Assembly (NCBI GenBank): GCA_001627865.1
Contig: LUQO01000004.1
Span: forward strand, 136,384-200,383
Source: SAR324 cluster bacterium REDSEA-S27_B3
GTDB taxonomy: Bacteria > SAR324 > NAC60-12
DNA length: 64,000 nucleotides
Direction: 5' to 3'
The notes below the pieces were generated by a model. It had not been told where the DNA came from. It did not search any database and was given only the letters and a program-made list of their open reading frames with translations. The translations under genes were made by a program, and so were the position numbers. The stretch's first letter is position 1, and each line of letters starts with the position of its first letter. Below are positions 17,617-25,468 of this stretch, in pieces.

Positions 17617-18618
17617 ATGGAAGATCGCATTGTCCGTCGTAGTGAAATGGTTCCCTGCCGGAGTGCCTTTATTGATACTTATACCCCGGGCAGCCATCTC
17701 AAGGATAATTTCAGCATAATCGGCCCCGGTGTTACGGAGAATCCAGAGCAGGTAATTAATATCAGTGAACCTCATGGGTTCAATTTTGGAGCGGCAGGAC
17801 AGCCTCCACGAATCAAGAACTCACTGCACAGTCACTTTACTTCGGAAGTATTCTTGATACATGAAGGAACTTTTGAAATCTACTGGGGGCTGAATGGCGA
17901 GAATCACAAAATTATCAGCGAGGGTGATGTGGTTTCAATACCTACTCATTGTTTCAGGGGATTTGAAAATGTTGGGGACAAGTATGGGTTCCTGTTCGCA
18001 ATTCTTGGAGGAGATGATACGGGCGGTGTTGAGTGGGCGCCGCAGGTATTTGAAGCCGCAGAAGAGCATGGCCTGGTTCTGCTAGAGGATTATGGAGTCT
18101 GGGATACACAAAAACAGCCCGTTCCGGAAGGATCAAAAAGAATCATGCCAATGAGCTGCAAGCAGGCAGAATCATATGACAATTACACAGCTGATGAAAT
18201 GGAACAGAGGATTTGCCGTAAAGATTCACTCAATCCTCTTGAAGATCATCCGCTAAAGCATAAGAAATTCGGATGTATTGAGTTTCACAGGCTGATCGGA
18301 ACAAGTGATGCCATGATTCCCGGAGGAGATGGGTTTGAGTTGCTACTGCATAAGGCAGTTCCTGGAGGTGGATACAATACCCACAGCAGGCTGGAAAAAG
18401 AAGTGTTAGTCTCTCACAGTGGCAGCTGGAAGATTAGCTGGAGGGATGAAAATAATAAAGGAAGCTTTGTACTTGAACCAGGGGATCTGGTTTCAATTCC
18501 GAATGATATTGAAAAATCAATTGAGCTGGTCGGAAATAAAAATGGATCATTATTCTCCATCATTAACAGTGATAAACCTGCCCTCCCAGTGTTTGGTTAT
18601 ACAGATGGGCGAAGGTAA
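17617..18618 (+). CDS. Bicupin protein
   Basis: The 333-residue protein has two cupin barrels. Domain one (about residues 55-125) has LHSHFTSEVFLIHEGTFE, a canonical HxHxxxxE metal site, followed by EGDVVSIPTHCFRGFEN. Domain two (about 240-315) has YNTHSRLEKEVLVSHSGSW and GDLVSIPNDIEKS, with only one clear His, so its metal site may be lost. Bicupins include gentisate- and oxalate-type enzymes and sugar isomerases; no signal peptide is seen. It lies 85 bases after the MetE-like gene, in the same direction. The reaction is unknown. Confidence 0.8.
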   Translation: MEDRIVRRSEMVPCRSAFIDTYTPGSHLKDNFSIIGPGVTENPEQVINISEPHGFNFGAAGQPPRIKNSLHSHFTSEVFLIHEGTFEIYWGLNGENHKIISEGDVVSIPTHCFRGFENVGDKYGFLFAILGGDDTGGVEWAPQVFEAAEEHGLVLLEDYGVWDTQKQPVPEGSKRIMPMSCKQAESYDNYTADEMEQRICRKDSLNPLEDHPLKHKKFGCIEFHRLIGTSDAMIPGGDGFELLLHKAVPGGGYNTHSRLEKEVLVSHSGSWKISWRDENNKGSFVLEPGDLVSIPNDIEKSIELVGNKNGSLFSIINSDKPALPVFGYTDGRR

Positions 18619-18753
18619 TCATTTTCTTGATTCCAATAATTCCGGACGATCTCGCCTCTTATGCTGGTTTATGCATTGTGAACAAAAGTTGCTGCTGTAT
18701 CGTTGAAAACAGCATAGTGCAAAGTATTCGTAAGTCTTGAACTTCAAAATAAA

Positions 18754-19950
18754 TTACAACGCGATCACAGTACCATTGTTGATCAGCAAGTCAATTTCCT
18801 TGTCGTGGTAACTATATTCACTAAGCACCTCTCTGGTGTGTTCACCCAGCAGTGGGGCACCATGGGTTACTCCTCCGGGGGTCGCTGAAAACTTGACGGG
18901 AGCACCAAGTGTCTTTACCAGACCCAGTTTAGTGTGCGGAACCTCTGTTACCATCTCACGGGCAAGTGTCTGGGGATCACGGTGCATTTCTGCTACGTCA
19001 AGCACTGGACCGGCGGGTACTCCGGCCGCTTCAAGGCGACTGAGCCATTCATCACTAGTGCGAGTCAGGAAGATTGGTGCCAGCGCACCAGCCAGTTCGA
19101 AACGGTGGGTGATGCGGTCATGGTTGTCTTTGAAGCGTGGATCCTCACCCAACTCAGGTGCCGCGATGAGGTCAAGAAGCTTGAGCCAGTTGGCCTGATT
19201 GGCAGCGCCAAGTGTGATCCAGCCGTCGGAAGTTTCGAACGCCTCGTAGGGCGCGTTGAGAGGATGTGCTGAGCCCATCGGGCCGGGTGAAGTACCGGAG
19301 GCCATTGCAATTGCTGACTGCCAGTAGGTGTGTACGATACCAGCTTCAAAGAGCGAGGTATCTACACGCTGTCCCTTGCCGGTCTTCGCTCTTTCGATGT
19401 AGGCGGCAAGCACGCCCATGGCGCCAAGTATGCCTGCAGTAATGTCAGCCATCGGCGCACCGCATTTAATCGGCGGGCGACCTGGAGCCTCGCCGGTGAT
19501 GCTCATCAGCCCGCTCATACCCTGTGCAATCAGGTCAAATCCTCCGCGCTCGGCGTAGGGTCCGGTACGGCCGAATCCAGAGATCTCGCAGTAGATCAGG
19601 CCGGGGTTAGTTTTTTTCAGGCTCTCGTAGCCCAATCCAAGGCGCTCCATCGTGCCCTTGCGGTAGTTCTCTATGACTACATCTGCCTTGGCCAGAAGGC
19701 GACTCAAGACCTGTTTACCGTCCTCAGTCTTCAAGTCAACCACTATGCCGCGCTTGTTGCGGTTCATCATCATGAAAGCAGCCGATTCACCATCAATATC
19801 AGGCGGAAGGAAGCGGCGTGAATCGTCTCCTGCAGGCGCCTTCTCGAGCTTGATTACGTCTGCGCCCATGTCAGCAAGCATCAGACCGCAGCATGGTCCG
19901 GCCATGATATGCGCAAGCTCGATTACCCTGACACCGTCCAGCGGTCCCAT
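18754..19950 (-). CDS. CaiB/BaiF (family III) CoA-transferase
   Basis: The 398-residue protein moves CoA between a donor thioester and a carboxylic acid, activating the acid for breakdown. MGPLDGVRVIELAHIMAGP, MGADVIKLEKAPAGDDSR, MMMNRNKRGIVVDLK (with the catalytic Asp region) and ISGFGRTGPYAERGGFD are all standard. It is the last gene of the TRAP transporter operon and begins two bases after the damaged enoyl-CoA hydratase gene. The operon imports an organic acid and routes it through CoA esters. Its base composition is clearly GC-richer than that of flanking genes. Confidence 0.92.
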   Translation of the reverse strand: MGPLDGVRVIELAHIMAGPCCGLMLADMGADVIKLEKAPAGDDSRRFLPPDIDGESAAFMMMNRNKRGIVVDLKTEDGKQVLSRLLAKADVVIENYRKGTMERLGLGYESLKKTNPGLIYCEISGFGRTGPYAERGGFDLIAQGMSGLMSITGEAPGRPPIKCGAPMADITAGILGAMGVLAAYIERAKTGKGQRVDTSLFEAGIVHTYWQSAIAMASGTSPGPMGSAHPLNAPYEAFETSDGWITLGAANQANWLKLLDLIAAPELGEDPRFKDNHDRITHRFELAGALAPIFLTRTSDEWLSRLEAAGVPAGPVLDVAEMHRDPQTLAREMVTEVPHTKLGLVKTLGAPVKFSATPGGVTHGAPLLGEHTREVLSEYSYHDKEIDLLINNGTVIAL

Positions 19951-19951
19951 C

Positions 19952-20631
19952 TCAACTCCCCTTAAACTCAGGTGATATTTTGTCGAGGAAGGCCCGGTAG
20001 CCGATGCGGAAGTCCTCGCTGTCGTAGCAATCCAGCGCTGCTTCGATCTCTTCTTTACTTAGTGGTGCCGGTTCAGCGAGACGCCTGAGTGCCTGCTTGT
20101 GAAATCGTGCGGTAAGCGGAGCGCCTTCAGCGATACGCTGTGCTGTGGCATAACATTCAGCCTCAACTTCGTTGTCAGCAACGATGCGGTTAACCAAGCC
20201 CATTCGGAACGCTTCGTCAGCTCCAAAGTGCTGGATTGACCACAGATGCGCATGTCGCAGAATGCAGCCGCCTCCAGCCCGCCGCCGATGCATATCCCCT
20301 TAATCAGAGCCAGTGTCGGGTGTCGGCAATTTCCGAGAGCGTCGATAGTGTTTTCAACTGTTGAGTTGTAAGCTCGCGCCTTGTCACGGTTGGCGCGTTC
20401 GGTTTCAAACTCTGAAATATCTGCGCCGGGCGAGAACGCCTTGTCTCCGGCTCCACGCAGCACAATGCAGCGCACATCGTCGTCTGTCTCGAGCTCATCG
20501 ATTGCATCACCCAGTGCGATCCAGGTTGCCTTGTTGATCGCATTCAACTTTTCCGGCCTATTAAGCACCACAGTGACAATCGGGCCATCACGTTCTATCA
20601 GGACAGTTTTAGATATTGCTTCAGTTTCCAT
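19952..20631 (-). pseudogene. Enoyl-CoA hydratase/isomerase, internal deletion with frame change
   Basis: Two overlapping ORFs make one crotonase. The first has LNRPEKLNAINKATW, FSPGADISEFE (oxyanion loop) and IGGGLEAAAFCDMRICGQSS. The second resumes at FGADEAFRMGLVNRIV and runs to SPEFKGS. Normally ~40 residues separate CGxSS from FGADEA, including the second acidic catalytic loop; here they are absent and the frame shifts near 20225-20240. A TTTGG at the join would fit deletion between short repeats. The start overlaps the end of dctM by 11 bases. An assembly error is possible. Confidence 0.85.
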
Positions 20632-21907
20632 AGAATAGATCGACCAGGCTGAGCGCGGTGAACGGAAGGTAGGTCACCATCATAAGAAGAGCAAACAGGA
20701 GGCCGATAAAGTAAACGTTAATCTTGCTAACCTCCCAGATGTCAGCCTTGGCAACCGAGCATGCTGTAACCAGAACACTGGCGACCGGCGGTGTCTGCTG
20801 GCCGATGCCAAGGTTGAGAGTAACGATAATGCCGAAATGCACTGGATCGACTCCGACCGCGTTGACTACCGGCATGACGATCGGGACGATCAGTATGATT
20901 GCCGCAGCAGAGTGCAGGAACAGTCCTGCGATCAGGAAAAAAACATTCAGCAGAGCCAGCACAGCCCACTTGTTGTCAGTAAGTTCGATGATTGCTGCTG
21001 CCAGTCTTTGCGGAACCTGTGCTTCGGTTAGATAGGTGCCGACCAGGGCTGAGGCTGCGACCAGCAGCATTACCACTGCGGTCTGCACGCTGCCTTCGAC
21101 CATCGCTTCTCGCAAATGCTTCCAGGTCAACTCACGGTAAATGAAGCTGCCGATGAAGAGTGCTGCAACAACAGCAAGCCCTGCGCCCTCGGTCGCTGTT
21201 ACCAGTCCACCGAAGATACCACCCAGGATGATAACCGGCATCAGGAAGGCCCAAGCTGCGTCCTTGAAGGAAACCCACAGGTGGCTCGGGTTGAATGCCT
21301 CCTCTACCGGATAATTGAAGCGTCGGGCGAACCAGTAGGCAAGCAGCATCATCAGAAGCCCGCCCAAGACACCGGGGACGATGCCGGCGACGAACAGCTT
21401 AACCACAGAGCTTTCGGCCATCACCGCGTAGAGGATCATTGGGATTGAAGGCGGGATGATGACCGCGAGTGTAGCCGATGAAGAGGTAATTGCTGCCGCG
21501 AATGGACCTGGATAACCCTTGCGCTTCATTGCTGGGATCAGGATCGATCCGAGTGCTGCTACATCGGCAACAGCTGAACCCGAAATCTCAGCAAAGAACA
21601 GTGAGGTTGCTACGTTGACCATGGCAAGACCCCCGCGAATGAAGCCGATCAGTGCTGAAGCGAATGCAATCAGCCTGCGTGAGATACCGGAGGTATTCAT
21701 GATTGCACCGGCAAAGATGAACAACGGGATGGCTATCAGCGGAAACTTGGTTGCTCCATCGTACATCACCAGTGCCACGTTAGCGAGCATGCTTGTTCCC
21801 TGATCGACGAGGATTGCGACGACACCGATTGTACCAAGCGCGATGGCGATCGGCACATTGATCAAAACCAGAACGAACAACAGAACGAAGAACAGAAAGA
21901 TAGTCAT
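20621..21907 (-). CDS. dctM: TRAP transporter large permease (DctM type)
   Basis: The 428-residue integral membrane protein has about 12 hydrophobic helices and is the ion-coupled transport subunit of a TRAP system. Diagnostic stretches are FAGAIMNTSGISRRLIAFA, AEISGSAVADVAALGSILIPAMKRKGY and NLGIGQQTPPVASVL. It overlaps dctQ by 4 bases (ATGA) and the hydratase gene by 11, so translation is probably coupled. The substrate is a carboxylate of unknown identity, presumably the acid activated by the CoA-transferase in the same operon. Confidence 0.93.
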   Translation of the reverse strand: MTIFLFFVLLFVLVLINVPIAIALGTIGVVAILVDQGTSMLANVALVMYDGATKFPLIAIPLFIFAGAIMNTSGISRRLIAFASALIGFIRGGLAMVNVATSLFFAEISGSAVADVAALGSILIPAMKRKGYPGPFAAAITSSSATLAVIIPPSIPMILYAVMAESSVVKLFVAGIVPGVLGGLLMMLLAYWFARRFNYPVEEAFNPSHLWVSFKDAAWAFLMPVIILGGIFGGLVTATEGAGLAVVAALFIGSFIYRELTWKHLREAMVEGSVQTAVVMLLVAASALVGTYLTEAQVPQRLAAAIIELTDNKWAVLALLNVFFLIAGLFLHSAAAIILIVPIVMPVVNAVGVDPVHFGIIVTLNLGIGQQTPPVASVLVTACSVAKADIWEVSKINVYFIGLLFALLMMVTYLPFTALSLVDLFYGN

Positions 21908-22428
21908 TGCTCGACCTTGGGTGGTGAGTCATCTACGCCGATTTTTTGACCCGCGCGTGCCTCACGAATCAGCTGGGGGAGTACTATCAGCTCTGCAATG
22001 ATAAACAGGACTGCACCGATCGGCATCACAGATTTGGTCAGCTGGATCGGTACTTCGGGCAGACTGACAAGGTAGTCTCCGGCAAGGGCGTAATGAACCT
22101 GAACGCCTGTCCAGGCAACGACTACGAAGAATGCGATTACGATCCCTTCGGCGAGCAGCACCGAAACCAACCGGAACCTTAGCGGTAATTTGTTGACTAA
22201 ACCCGGAAATCCGATATGGGCACGCTTTAACGCTGCAAGGGCGGCACCGTAATAGGTTAGCCAGACAAGCTGTACTGAAGCGACCTCGTCATACCAGGCA
22301 AATGATGAACCCAGCTTACGGTAAATAACAGCAAGCACTACGACAAGGGCGAGGCTGATCAGCAGTGCGATCGTTATTGTCTCAAGCAGTCGTTCGAAAA
22401 CAGAGCGCAGACGTGACTCGAAGGCCAT
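21904..22428 (-). CDS. dctQ: TRAP transporter small permease (DctQ type)
   Basis: The 174-residue membrane protein has four hydrophobic helices and the DctQ core WYDEVASVQLVWLTYYGAALAALKRAHIGF. It forms the membrane complex with the large permease, with which it overlaps by 4 bases. It starts with ATG 85 bases downstream of the binding-protein gene, beyond a GC-rich hairpin. Position and composition are those of the operon. Confidence 0.92.
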   Translation of the reverse strand: MAFESRLRSVFERLLETITIALLISLALVVVLAVIYRKLGSSFAWYDEVASVQLVWLTYYGAALAALKRAHIGFPGLVNKLPLRFRLVSVLLAEGIVIAFFVVVAWTGVQVHYALAGDYLVSLPEVPIQLTKSVMPIGAVLFIIAELIVLPQLIREARAGQKIGVDDSPPKVEQ

Positions 22429-22453
22429 TTGTTAGGTCTCTGTGAGGAAAGCT

Positions 22454-22481
22454 GCCCCGCCTCCATGATGGGGGGCGGGGC
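22454..22481 (-). terminator. GC-rich hairpin between dctP and dctQ
   Basis: GCCCCGCC and GGCGGGGC pair perfectly, extending by three more pairs (one G-U) around a 6-base loop. There is no U-tract. It probably stabilises or partly terminates the message after dctP, giving excess binding protein. Confidence 0.6.
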
Positions 22482-22513
22482 GTATCTTCGGTTGGATCAA
22501 CGTTAAGTTGAAG

Positions 22514-23503
22514 TCAGTCTGCCAGGCTTTGCGCCTTTGCGACCATTCCGGCACCACCGTCCACCGAACCGGCATATTCATCATAGATCGCCTTGCTGGC
22601 GGAGATGAACGCGTCCTTATCGGCGCTGTTGACAGCCATACCTCCGGCTTTCAGATTGGCTAAGAGCTCAATCTCAAGCTCGGCGGCCCTTGAATAGACA
22701 AACGACTGCATCTCACGTGCAGTTGCCTCAAGTACAGAACGTACATCACCAGGCAGCGTAGCCCACTTCTTGGAGCCGACTGTGACGTATGCCGGCGTAT
22801 AGACGTGACCGGTCAGTGTCAGATACTTCTGTACCTCGTGAAATTTTGCGCTGTGAATCTGTGCAAATGGATTCTCCTGTCCGTCCATGACTCCCGTCTG
22901 CAGTGCAACGAACACCTCAGAGAAAGACATCGGCGTCGGATTAGCGCCGTAGGATTTGAACATCTTGACACGCCATTTACCTTTCGGTGTGCGTAGTTTG
23001 ATACCCTGCAGGTCTGCAGGCACGTCGATTGGCCGAGTGTTATTGGTAATGTGACGGAAACCGTTCTCCCATACACCTATTATCTTGTAACCCTTTGCGG
23101 CAACGAGGCCTGAGAGTTTGGGCCAGAAGATATCATTGATGATACGTGCACCATGGCTTCGGCTTTTAACCATGTAAGGCATCTCAAAAAGTCCAAAGGC
23201 GTCAATCACTGAGGACATAACTGTTGAGGGCAGCGAGAAATCCACCGTACCCAGTTTGAGTTTCTGCAACAGTTCTTTGTCCTTGCCCAGCTGGCTTGCA
23301 CCGAAAACGGTGACTTTTGCTTTGCCGGCCAGGCTTGCGTTTGCGCGGCGCGCAAATTCATCCGCCGAAATGGCGAACAACGAGCCTGGTGCGCCTACGT
23401 GTCCAAACTTGAGATTTACAGCTTGGGCTAAGGCCTGGCTCGCCACCAGCACAGTGAGGGCGAACGTGAGAGTGAACATTTTATTAATTATACGATGTTC
23501 CAT
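22514..23503 (-). CDS. dctP: TRAP transporter solute-binding protein (DctP type)
   Basis: This is a periplasmic binding protein with a Sec signal (MEHRIINKMFTLTFALTVLVASQALAQA). The ATG at 23503, preceded by GGAGGAG, is the start; the track adds 17 upstream codons. Family marks are LKLGTVDFSLPS, RHITNNTRPIDVPADLQGIKLRTP (ligand-contacting Arg) and SFSEVFVALQTGVMDGQENP. It hands a carboxylate to DctQM. It is the first gene of the operon, behind a clear sigma-70 promoter and a palindromic operator-like site. Confidence 0.94.
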   Translation of the reverse strand: MEHRIINKMFTLTFALTVLVASQALAQAVNLKFGHVGAPGSLFAISADEFARRANASLAGKAKVTVFGASQLGKDKELLQKLKLGTVDFSLPSTVMSSVIDAFGLFEMPYMVKSRSHGARIINDIFWPKLSGLVAAKGYKIIGVWENGFRHITNNTRPIDVPADLQGIKLRTPKGKWRVKMFKSYGANPTPMSFSEVFVALQTGVMDGQENPFAQIHSAKFHEVQKYLTLTGHVYTPAYVTVGSKKWATLPGDVRSVLEATAREMQSFVYSRAAELEIELLANLKAGGMAVNSADKDAFISASKAIYDEYAGSVDGGAGMVAKAQSLAD

Positions 23504-23605
23504 TTGATCTTCTCCTCCTTTTTGCGACGAATAATTCGTCATTGGTTCATACAAAACCTTGCAAGCACCTCTTCAGGGCAAGCCTGTAAAGGCTGCTGAC
23601 CGGTG

Positions 23606-23623
23606 CGGTACAGAATTGTACCG
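23606..23623. promoter_or_regulatory. Palindromic operator-like site before dctP
   Basis: CGGTACAGAATTGTACCG has perfect 7-base arms around 4 bases. It lies about 40-50 bases downstream of the -10 box of the TRAP promoter, a position suited to repression. The form resembles GntR/FadR-type sites. No matching regulator gene is in the window. Confidence 0.55.
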
Positions 23624-23661
23624 ATGCAAATTAAACCAGCTCTCTAGTTATGAAACTTGCA

Positions 23662-23690
23662 CTTATACACTACTGTAAAAGTAATGTCAA
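23662..23690 (-). promoter_or_regulatory. Sigma-70 promoter of the TRAP operon
   Basis: On the minus strand TTGACA (23690-23685) and TATAAG (23667-23662) are separated by exactly 17 bases. It points to dctP 160 bases downstream. The rest of the 23504-23874 gap holds the palindrome at 23606 and nothing else recognised. Confidence 0.75.
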
Positions 23691-23874
23691 GCGTAAATGT
23701 TGAAAATCTAAAAAAAGATGTATAAGCCAGCACGACAATTGTTCACCTTTGGGGTGATGGAATTGGTAAGAACAAGCACAACTGAAACGTCGGCGGTTAC
23801 TGGTTTCAATGGCATAAAAGCGGCACAATTTATTATTTAATTAAGGCGGAAAAACTGTAAGTAACTGATTTTAA

Positions 23875-23951
23875 TGGCGCGGGCGGAAGGGCTCGAACCC
23901 TCAACCCTCAGATCCGAAGTCTGATGCTCTATCCAATTGAGCTACGCCCGC
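23875..23951 (-). tRNA. tRNA-Arg (anticodon TCG), CCA encoded
   Basis: The acceptor GCGGGCG pairs with CGCCCGC, with discriminator G and an encoded CCA. The T-arm is GAGGGTTCGAGCCCTTC, and the anticodon stem TCAGA/TCTGA encloses the loop CTTCGGA, giving anticodon TCG. The tRNA ends 370 bases from the GC-rich TRAP operon, a usual landing point for islands. Confidence 0.95.
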
Positions 23952-24003
23952 GACGGGAAAATATGTGGAAGTTATTATTGGTGTTGCTTCGATCCGGAAT
24001 AAC

Positions 24004-24080
24004 TGGGGCGAGCGAAGGGATTTGAACCCTCGACCACTGGAATCACAATCCAGCGCTCTACCAACTGAGCTACGCCCGCC
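24004..24080 (-). tRNA. tRNA-His (anticodon GTG), CCA encoded
   Basis: The acceptor GCGGGCG pairs with CGCTCGC (one G-T). The extra 5' G(-1) opposite C73 is the tRNA-His hallmark, and CCA is encoded. The loop TTGTGAT between CTGGA/TCCAG gives anticodon GTG. It is upstream of, and co-oriented with, tRNA-Arg; the two are probably co-transcribed. Confidence 0.95.
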
Positions 24081-24190
24081 ATGCAATCAGGTTCATTTCC
24101 AGATCTTTAATTAGTACTTAATGAGTAATGTCAGGATTTCAGCAGTGTCATGATAGCTGTAAATACGTGAATTTGCAACAAATTAGTTGC

Positions 24191-25381
24191 TCAGGGCAAC
24201 ACTTCAACAGCCATCGCTGTAGCTTCACCGCCTCCAATGCACAGGCTGGCCACCCCTCGGGTTTTGCCATATTTTTTCAAGGCGGAAATAAGTGTGATCA
24301 GTATCCTTGTTCCTGAGGCGCCCACAGGATGTCCAAGCGCGCATGCTCCTCCATGGATGTTTACTTTTTCCGCAGGCAAATCAAGATCCTTCATGGCAGC
24401 CATGGTGACGGTGGCAAAAGCTTCGTTGATTTCATAAAGCTCCACGTCCTGAGCATCCCAACCGGTTTTTTCCAGAATTAATTTAATTGCTCCTATCGGG
24501 GCAGTGGTGAACCAGTCAGGCGCCTGCGCAAAACTGCTGTGTCCGAGAATGCGTGCCAACGGAGTTAACCCGCGATTTTTGGCGGCAGCTTCACTCATCA
24601 TCACCAGTGCTGCTGCTCCATCAGAAATTGATGAAGAATTGGCAGCGGTGACTGTGCCGTCTTTTTCGAAGGCAGGCCGAAGCCTTGGAATTTTTTCCAG
24701 ATTTGCTGTCATCGGCTGCTCATCCTGTTCAACAACTGTTTCTCCTTTACGATCAGTGAAGGAAACCGGAGTGATTTCTTCTTTGAAACTTCCGTCCTCA
24801 ATAGCTGTTTTGGCTCGTGTCAGGGAGCGGATTGCGAATTCATCCTGTGCTTCACGTGTAAAACCATAAGTTTTGGCTGTTCTTTCCGCGAAAACTCCCA
24901 TCAGAGTACCTTTTTCGTAAACGTCTTCAAGACCATCCAGGAACATGTGATCACTCATTTCTCCATGTCCAAGTCTTTGTCCGGTACGTGCCTTCTGAAG
25001 AATATAAGGAGCATTTGTCATACTTTCCATTCCACCGGCAACCATGATTTCGTTTGTTTCAGCACGCAAAGCATCATGTGCCATCATTGTTGATTTCATA
25101 CCTGAACCGCACATCTTGTTGACGGTAGTACAGCCTGTGGAATTTGGAATACCTGCTCCAAGTGAAGCCTGCCTTGCCGGAGCCTGTCCCATTCCGGCAG
25201 GAAGCACGCAACCCATCAGTACCTCATCAATATCTTTAGCGGTTACTCCGCTGCGTTCCAGAGCAGCACGGATGGCAAAACTTCCCAGCACAGGAGCAGT
25301 AACCTCTCTCAAAACTCCCTGAAAACCACCCATGGGAGTACGGGCCATTCCTACAATAACAATTGGATCATATTCATTCAT
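24191..25381 (-). CDS. Acetyl-CoA C-acetyltransferase (thiolase)
   Basis: The 396-residue thiolase has the acyl-accepting Cys91 in NKMCGSGMK, NEAFATVTMAA, and the C-terminal GGACALGHPVGASGTRI and CIGGGEATAMAVE carrying the second Cys and His. It either condenses two acetyl-CoA or cleaves acetoacetyl-CoA; the sequence does not separate biosynthetic from degradative use. It stands alone between the tRNA pair and the sensor kinase, with composition like the right-hand part of the window rather than the GC-rich operon. Confidence 0.93.
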   Translation of the reverse strand: MNEYDPIVIVGMARTPMGGFQGVLREVTAPVLGSFAIRAALERSGVTAKDIDEVLMGCVLPAGMGQAPARQASLGAGIPNSTGCTTVNKMCGSGMKSTMMAHDALRAETNEIMVAGGMESMTNAPYILQKARTGQRLGHGEMSDHMFLDGLEDVYEKGTLMGVFAERTAKTYGFTREAQDEFAIRSLTRAKTAIEDGSFKEEITPVSFTDRKGETVVEQDEQPMTANLEKIPRLRPAFEKDGTVTAANSSSISDGAAALVMMSEAAAKNRGLTPLARILGHSSFAQAPDWFTTAPIGAIKLILEKTGWDAQDVELYEINEAFATVTMAAMKDLDLPAEKVNIHGGACALGHPVGASGTRILITLISALKKYGKTRGVASLCIGGGEATAMAVEVLP

Positions 25382-25468
25382 AATTTTTACTTATTACTAT
25401 TTTAATTTTGGCAATGTAAATAAATGCTATAGTTCAGCATGTTATGCTTTCATTTTGCAAATAAATTA

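Noticed and set aside
23901-24086. 61-residue minus-strand ORF (MHGGRSSVGRALDC...)
   Set aside because: It is a translation of the two tRNA genes; this peptide pattern is a known artefact over tRNAs.
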